Positions 58,369 to 64,000 of a stretch of 64,000 nucleotides of DNA are shown piece after piece. The stretch is from NCBI GenBank assembly GCA_029531795.1, contig JAPEIS010000008.1:806001-870000 (forward strand), in the 5' to 3' direction. Each line of letters begins with the position of its first letter. Position 1 is the stretch's first letter. The notes beneath the pieces were generated by a model. The model was not told where the DNA came from. It saw only the letters and a list, made by a program, of their open reading frames with translations, and did not search any database. A program made the position numbers and the translations under genes. This stretch comes from Sclerotinia nivalis. Taxonomy: Eukaryota > Ascomycota > Leotiomycetes > Helotiales > Sclerotiniaceae.

Positions 58369-58589
58369 TGTGACGATCCTGTATTAATGCCTTAGGCCAT
58401 TCTTTATTTTGTTCTTTGATCCCTTTTGAAGGGATCATTTATTTCACCCTGTATTCGCTTAGGTTTTGGTCCCCTTCGAGGAGACCATAAAAGGCTCAAC
58501 TTCATTATCTTTTGTACGACAGTTTGTTATTCTCTAGTATAGATTAATTGATTAATTCTATTATGCCTTGAATTAAGACCATCGTCACA
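58369..58589. repeat. Solo-LTR-like repeat (221 bp) with 9-bp inverted ends and internal hairpins
   Basis: Starts TGTGACGAT and ends ATCGTCACA, a perfect 9-bp inverted pair that obeys the TG..CA rule of LTRs. Inside are ATGCCTTAGGC, a GATCCCTTTTGAAGGGATC hairpin and a GGTCCCCTTCGAGGAGACC hairpin. Composition is less AT-rich than its surroundings, so it is younger or less mutated than they are. I see no matching target duplication. A solo LTR is the best reading; a short MITE is the alternative. Confidence 0.6.
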
Positions 58590-59662
58590 CTTTATCCCTA
58601 GAATTCTCAAAACGATATAATATATAATAATCGCAAAAACAGTACTATTATCCTCAATATATAAACTCTATCCTCTATCTTTATTCTGTATATTCATAAT
58701 ATATCTCATCATTTCGATTTTCCATTTATCTGGAAAATTTGATTTTGAAATATAAAAAACAAATACCAGATTAGGAAACAGAAAACTGAAACTACTATAA
58801 TCTGCAACCCAATGATCTTCGGAATATTAAAGCTTTTGATAAAAGTATAATCCATTAATTGCATTATCTATAAATGTTTCTACTGAAGGAAAATTAGACT
58901 TGAATAATAGCTAAATACTTTATCAACTGAATCGGAATAATAAGAAAAGAATTAAACGAATAAACTTCAAACCAAAGAAATACTACTCCAGAAACAATTA
59001 TAATTCTGAAATCGTATCTCTTTCCGAAAAATATACTCATTTGTAAATACCTTCTTTGCTCTTTAAACACTATCAATTAAAATCAATAAATAATACCACT
59101 AATAATATATTAAATATATTATAATTTGATACATTCATTATATTATATTTTCCTAAAGAATCCATTTCTTGAATATATAAATTCTCTCGTCGAAATTTGT
59201 TATATAGTTATTTGATGGCATAAATATCAGCTTTCTAAATATTATAATTGCGATTATTTTGTTTTCATTCTCAGCTGAGCCACAATTGGGGTGCAACGGC
59301 ACAGCCTGTACCTGAAATTTGATCGTTGTCCTGACACTGCTGCGTATCTTTTTGCCACACACACCAGGTGCGATTATATCCAGTGCAGCCAGTGGGTAGG
59401 GATTACCCACGAATATCCGTGGTTTATCCGTGGGTTGGTCCCATTTATGGTTTATCGAACCACAGATACCATCGACTTCCTATCCGCGAAGCCCAAGATG
59501 CCACCGTTTCGCACACATTGCTTTCACACGGTAATTTGGAAATATTGCTCCCTTCACCACAGATGCACAGCCAGAGAATTCTATTTAGCGGCTTTGTTGA
59601 CTAGATATCCCAGATCCGCTGGCAAACGTGGCATCAAGATTTATCATTGAGATTATCTCAAA
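58590..59662. other. End of the AT-rich block and HET gene upstream region
   Basis: AT-rich decayed DNA continues to about 59270, then composition changes abruptly to balanced. A frame at 59291-59650 is open but looks non-coding. A palindromic segment built from CCACGAATATCCGTGG-type units lies at about 59405-59440 and may be a repeat relic or regulatory site. Confidence 0.45.
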
Positions 59663-61650
59663 ATGGTCACATTATCATCTCAAATCTACTCCACGATTCT
59701 TCGGGATGAAGTTCGGCTGTTGAAGCTCCTTCCCAATGTCAGTGGGGCTGATGATGCACCCGTCAAATGCGATACTTGCGTCGTGCCTCTTTCAACTCGT
59801 CCGCAGTATGAAGCACTCTCGTACGTCTGGGGAGACCAAGCTACCAAAAAAGACACCATATGGATTGCAGGAACGCAGTTCGAAATTACCAGAAATCTAC
59901 ATAACGCTCTCTGTAACCTCAGACTGCGAGATTCAGTTAGAACGCTATGGATTGACCAGATATGCATCAATCAGGACGACCCGGACGAGAAATCTTCGCA
60001 AGTCCAGATGATGCGTGACATATATCTCGGGTCATTTGGATGTTTAGCCTGGATGGGAGAGATCCGAGATGGTATCGATTTGACTGACGCAAAAGCGGGA
60101 GTGGAGTTTTGTGAATACATGGCGATCCTGTCAAAAGTGGAAGATGCCAAGACTGTCCCGGTTCCAACTTTTATGGCGTCTTTAGATCATTTTAAGCGCG
60201 CCATGAGTGCATTAAGGTCTATTTCTAATTCTGAAAATCTGTGGTGGACTCGAATCTGGACTTTGCAGGAAGCTGTCCTCCCGCCAAATCTGTGTTTAGT
60301 CTGGGGTCCGTTGCATTTGGAGTGGGACGTATTGATTCAGGCATCAGAAAGTTGGATATCGAGTATTAGACCCCAATCTATTCAATATGTCTTAAGTAAA
60401 ACCAATCTCGAGTTTATGGGCCACTTGATGTGCCACGTGGTATGGATAACCAGCACCAAAGACCGACAAGACCGCTATCCTCTCGATTTGATGCTAAAAT
60501 GGCGTTCAAGGGGGGCAACAGACCCGCGAGACAAGGTATTTGCGCTTCTGGGTTTGATAGAAAAGGGACAGCTGCCAAGTGTGGAGGGCTGCGATTACAA
60601 AGGTAAAACTTCCGCGGTATTTGCTTTCCCACCGAAGAGAATTTGGAGACTGTTCCTCAATTACCGAACATGAGAACTAATGTTAATATAGTAAGTTATC
60701 ATTCGGTTTACCACGATTGGTCTCTACGCTCTGTCGAACATACATTACACTCACTATATTAGCACTAGCAAAGCCAGTGTCGTATGAGCCTTTCCTTTTA
60801 AGGCATTCGCTAACTACACCTGTTAAAGATCGAAGTCGCAACGCATTATGCGTCCAATACCATCGATTTGATATTATGCGAATCGGATTTGCGACCACTA
60901 GTCGCAGACCCCCGTTTATTAGATGATCCAACACCTGGAATACCCCGCTGGGCCGTAGACTTGAAAGCTTACCCAATTTTTACCGAGATGTATTACACCT
61001 TGCACGGATATTATCATTACAATGCAGCAGGCGACCGCCCGATAGACCAGGAGCTCTTGCTAAATACTGCTGCAAAGACAAAAATGGTGTTACCATTGAA
61101 AGGGGTTCTAGTCGATACCATTAATTTTGTTGAGGGGCCACAGCACGCACCAAGCTACGAAATATCCGATGAGAATCTTGTTCAAACGTTATCTTCATGG
61201 GCAGCTCTTGCGAACGTGAACGCCGGAATCGATCAGCGGCAGGCTTTTGGTCGGATGCTCATTGGGGACTTCGTCCGGAATGACCAAGATTGGGTGCTAT
61301 CTCGAGCCTCATCTAGTGACGCCCACGATGCTTCGGTGTTTGCCACGAGTGGACGGCCACCTCCCAATGATGCCCGACAGACAATATGGCGTATGGTGAA
61401 AGACGCGGCATTTTTTATTACCGAAAGAGGCGCAATAGGACTTGGAAATCGAGAAACGAAGCCTGGAGATGAGGTTTGGATATTCTATGGAGGGAGAATG
61501 CCATTTACCATCAGGAAACGGTCAGGGAAGAATGACAACCAAGTCGACTACGATTTCATCGGAAGATGTTATGTCGATGGAATCATGTTTGGCGAGGCTT
61601 TTGAGGACGCGAATAGAACACTGCACGAGCAGGATGTCAGGTTGCATTAA
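59663..61650 (+). CDS. HET-domain protein (heterokaryon incompatibility type)
   Basis: HET-domain proteins trigger growth arrest or cell death when incompatible fungal strains fuse; most family members have no assigned partner. The first exon (59663 to about 60602) holds the full HET domain: YEALSYVWGD, ITRNLHNALCNLR, LWIDQICINQDDPDEKSSQVQMMRDIY, WWTRIWTLQEAVL, and DPRDKVFALLGLIE. The second coding part (about 60868-61650) reads ILCESDLRPLVADPRLLDDPTPGIPRWAVDL and ends with the usual HET C-terminal module DAAFFITERGAIGLGNRETKPGDEVWIFYGGRMPFTIRKR..YDFIGRCYVDGIMFGEAF. The join between 60603 and about 60867 is unresolved. GT-AG introns can be drawn (acceptor at 60691; branch-like GCTAACTAC near 60812), but no single choice keeps one clean frame, so a frameshift or extra small exon is possible. 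There is no transmembrane or NACHT region. It lies about 390 bases from the RIP-degraded block. Confidence 0.82.
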
Positions 61651-62122
61651 GGTGTTTCGAGGTAAGATAATCAATTATTTACACACGAAGTTTGAACAAA
61701 AAAACATATTAGACAGTCAGACTAGTATGTAATATAGCACCACACGGATCCCAGATAACAATCTAGCCAATTTGAAGCTTATATTTCGTATCTATAAGCC
61801 TTTTCACCAAGGCGTTATTAAAAAAATAGAAGAGCTGAAATATATCCATATAACCCTAGCCCTGGACATGTACCCGAAACCTGGACAGGTTTCTAGATCC
61901 CAGTTCTACGTAGTGTACGGTATATTCACAGGAGATAACTAATATCCCATATCTCTTGTGCCCCTGCCAACCATACAGTAATTCCATGGAGATAACATCA
62001 GCTTAAATTGCAACCACGTAAACTTACATCCAACCAACATCGAATACAGTTGTATTTACAAACTACATCATACTTAAAAAAACGAAATCTCCCTGATAAT
62101 CTTTTAACCCCAATCCATCAAA
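61651..62122. other. Intergenic region
   Basis: HET gene 3' UTR and SDR promoter. No other feature seen. Confidence 0.4.
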
Positions 62123-62555
62123 ATGGCCCAATCCCCCCCAAGATCCGTCCTCATAACCGGTGCCAGCGACGGTGGAATTGGCGCCGCGCTCGCCCACGAA
62201 TTCCACAAACACAATCTTCTCGTATTTGCCTGTGTACGGGACCCCCAAAAAGCAATCCAGCTCTCCAAATTACCAAATACACACATCCTCACTCGAGACG
62301 TAACATCGTCAGCATCAATCGCCGCCGCCGCCAAAGCAGTAAGAGATATTAACCAGAGAAGAGGAATTGATATCTTAGTTAATAATAGCGGGGTAGTGTT
62401 TACGATGCCATTGGTCGATACATCATTTGAAGAAGGGAAGAAACTTTTTGATGTTAATTTCTGGGGGGCGTTGGCTGTTATTAAGGGGTTTACAGCGCAG
62501 TTGGTGGAGGGGAGGGGGATGGTGGTTCATGTTAGTTCGGTGGGGAGTTTGGTTA
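62123..62555 (+). pseudogene. Short-chain dehydrogenase/reductase, cut by a DNA transposon
   Basis: The N-terminal half of a classical SDR, probably of the fungal Ayr1-like (1-acyl-dihydroxyacetone-phosphate reductase) type. It starts MAQSPPRSVLITGASDGGIGAALAHEF, the NAD(P)-binding GxxxGIG motif. It continues with the NNSG motif (LVNNSGVVFTMPL), the DVNFWGALAVIKGF segment, and the catalytic-Ser strand (MVVHVSSVGSLVK). The YxxxK catalytic pair that should follow within 12-15 residues is absent, because a pogo-like element starts at 62556 directly after GTTA. The remaining 150 or so residues do not reappear before the window ends. The ATG has good context (AAAATGGCC), and the codon use is GC-rich compared with neighbours. 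Confidence 0.85.
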
Positions 62556-63510
62556 AGTCCCCCACCCCACTTCTGGGCCACCCCCTCTTTTGGGCCACCT
62601 TAAAAAACACACAGCTTTAACCACCACTTTATCTTAAATCTTTAATAACTCAACAACGCTTCAATCAATTGAGCTGAAATTTTAATATTATCTTATTTAT
62701 ATCATCACAATGAGTTATACCGAAGATGATGTTATAATGGCCCTTAGTGCGATCACAAATGGGGCAAGCGTAAGGAGGGCGGGGTTAGATTATGGTGTAC
62801 CACGTACTACATTTCAAAACCGTATTAGCGGTCGGTTATCACATCAAAAAGGAGCGCAAAACATGCAAAAGATTGCCCCGGTTCAGGAGAGACGACTGGC
62901 AGATTGGATATTAGTTCAAGAAAGTATAGGTGCTAGCCCTATGTACCGACAAATACGTGAAATAGGGGAGCACCTCCTTAAGTAGAGGGGGGAGGATCCT
63001 ACACTTGGAAAGCGGTGGTGTTCGAACTTTTTACGACGGAATCCTAATATTAGGACTAAGAAGCAAGTCCGGATCGATTCTGCACGGGTTTCAGGTGCTA
63101 CACCTGAAATTATTAAAGGATGGTTCCCCCGTCTAGCAATACCAGCTATTAAAGAGATTAAACCTGAAAACAGGTGGAATATGGACGAGGCAGGCATAAT
63201 GGAGGGTCAGGGGCTTAATGGACTAGTAGTTGGAAGTGCCCAGCGCAAGTTTATTCAAAAAAAGCAACCTGGTTCAAGAGTTTGGACGTCTTTTATCGAA
63301 TGTATCTCAGCCGATAGTAGAGCCCTCCCACCACTCGTCATTTATAAAGGAAAAAGCGTTCAACAACAGTGGTTTCAAATTGATTTGAACCTATATAAGG
63401 ACTGGAACTTCACTGCTACTGAAAATGGGTGGACTTCAGCTGCTGTAGCATTAGAGTGGTTGAGAAAGGTGTTTATCCCCTCAACCACACACACAACAAA
63501 TTTTGAAGAA
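62556..63510 (+). mobile_element. pogo/Fot1-like DNA transposon, 3'-truncated
   Basis: Begins AGTCCCCCACCCCAC immediately after TA, fitting the TA target and AGTC-type termini of Fot1-like Tc1/mariner elements. Two direct copies of TTxTGGGCCACC lie within the first 50 bases and look like transposase-binding subterminal repeats. A transposase frame follows. The inverted copy of the left end is not found before the window ends. Coding similarity stops near 63505 and is replaced by AT-rich DNA, so the right third and right terminus are lost. Confidence 0.75.
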
Positions 63511-63516
63511 AAATAA
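62710..63516 (+). pseudogene. pogo/Fot1-type transposase, one nonsense codon and truncated
   Basis: A DDE transposase with an N-terminal psq/CENP-B-type helix-turn-helix: MSYTEDDVIMALSAITNGASVRRAGLDYGVPRTTFQNRISGRL, then a second DNA-binding half. The catalytic core begins WNMDEAGIMEGQG (first Asp), and continues with WTSFIECISADSRALPPLVIYKGKSVQQQW and GWTSAAVALEWLRKVFIP. The TAG at 62983-62985 breaks an otherwise continuous frame between EHLLK and RGEDPTLGKRW, and is the only stop in about 260 codons. The part that should hold the second Asp (LDGHxSH) and third acidic residue is missing past 63505. Little AT drift is seen, so it is far younger than the gypsy block. Confidence 0.82.
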
Positions 63517-63985
63517 TTCTTCGAAATACGCCCTTTTTATATCTTATATTGATTAAACAAACCAATCCAAATTGAATACAATTATCCCCAAAGAAATTGA
63601 ACCAGTAATTATTGTGATATTGTCGTTACTATACAAAACACAAAATATATACGAAAAATCGCATCAAAACCAAAGATTCTTCATCCTCCTATTATAAATA
63701 AAAAGATCATCATAACCAATACTATCCTATCCAGCTTTCCAAAAGTCATCTTAAATACTTCATTTCAAGAAAATCCTATTGTACTATAATTTTATAAGGA
63801 AAACCTTAATAATCCTTTTTTTATCCTTTTCAGCTCAATCGTTTTCCAATCTTTCAACTCTTAAATCCAATATAATATTCTAAACTCAAATGATCTCTTT
63901 AAATCATTTACCAATCCCTCTTCTCTTCAATTCAATAATAAAAGAAAACAGCAATTTAATCATTCAGAATTCAATTCTACAAAAC
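63517..63985. other. AT-rich DNA between broken pogo element and a terminal LTR
   Basis: No coding frame. Composition resembles the degraded block at 43-59 kb and may be internal or flanking DNA of the LTR element that begins at 63986. Confidence 0.4.
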
Positions 63986-64000
63986 TATCACGGTGGTGGT
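63986..64000. mobile_element. Edge of another LTR element (window end)
   Basis: The last 15 bases, TATCACGGTGGTGGT, match the LTR end family seen at 43660 (TATCACGGTGGTAG) and at 46223. Another family member therefore probably starts or ends here and runs off the window. Confidence 0.4.

Noticed and set aside
43090..59270. CRISPR-like or origin-type repeats in the AT-rich block
   Set aside because: The direct repeats are LTR pairs and a 17-bp LTR tandem array; no spacer pattern, and the organism is eukaryotic.
59291..59650. 119-codon frame upstream of the HET gene
   Set aside because: Does not begin with ATG in good context, Cys/His-rich but without motif spacing, and overlaps a palindromic repeat region.
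1..64000. tRNA or rRNA genes
   Set aside because: No stretch with the paired arms and GGTTCGAATCC-type T-loop of a tRNA was seen, nor any rRNA-like sequence; a covariance-model scan would be decisive.

Overview
The window is nuclear DNA of a filamentous ascomycete. It shows short GT-AG introns of about 45-180 bases, long intergenic spaces, HET and GH5 genes, and AT-rich transposon DNA whose damage looks like repeat-induced point mutation (RIP). Protein similarity and gene style suggest Leotiomycetes/Helotiales (perhaps Sclerotiniaceae). That placement is an inference from memory of protein families, not a search.

Left and centre (1-43.1 kb) are mostly single-copy gene space. In order: a gene-poor 5.4 kb; SKI3 (cytoplasmic RNA decay, minus); a GH5 sterylglucosidase-type gene (plus); a divergent kinase-like gene; a seven-exon secreted or membrane protein (minus); a graveyard of broken genes (hemerythrin-like, cytochrome P450, FAD-linked oxidase) that also holds a short SINE-like insertion; a Ser/Thr-rich single-pass membrane protein; a calmodulin-dependent kinase (CMK1-type); a small unknown protein; UTP6 (ribosome biogenesis); and CWH43 (GPI-lipid remodelling), which is divergent from UTP6. 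The intact genes are unrelated housekeeping or signalling functions, not one pathway or cluster.

From about 43.4 to 59.27 kb the base composition changes sharply to AT-rich DNA. This is a stack of LTR retrotransposons. From left to right: a 3' LTR piece of a minus-strand element; a 355-bp TRIM-like element with 66-bp LTRs and a perfect 5-bp target duplication; a complete but ruined plus-strand chromovirus with 512-bp LTRs (44643-58119); and, nested inside its gag-pol junction, a second complete but ruined minus-strand Ty3/gypsy element with 163-bp LTRs (46223-52971, target duplication AATCA). A 221-bp solo-LTR-like repeat follows. The outer chromovirus carries an extra Cys-rich ORF on its antisense strand, between pol and the 3' LTR.

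The right end (59.3-64 kb) returns to balanced composition with a HET-domain gene and a short-chain dehydrogenase gene. The SDR is cut by a pogo/Fot1-like DNA transposon, which is itself damaged by one nonsense codon and a lost 3' end. The last 15 bases begin another copy of the LTR end family seen at 43.6 and 46.2 kb.
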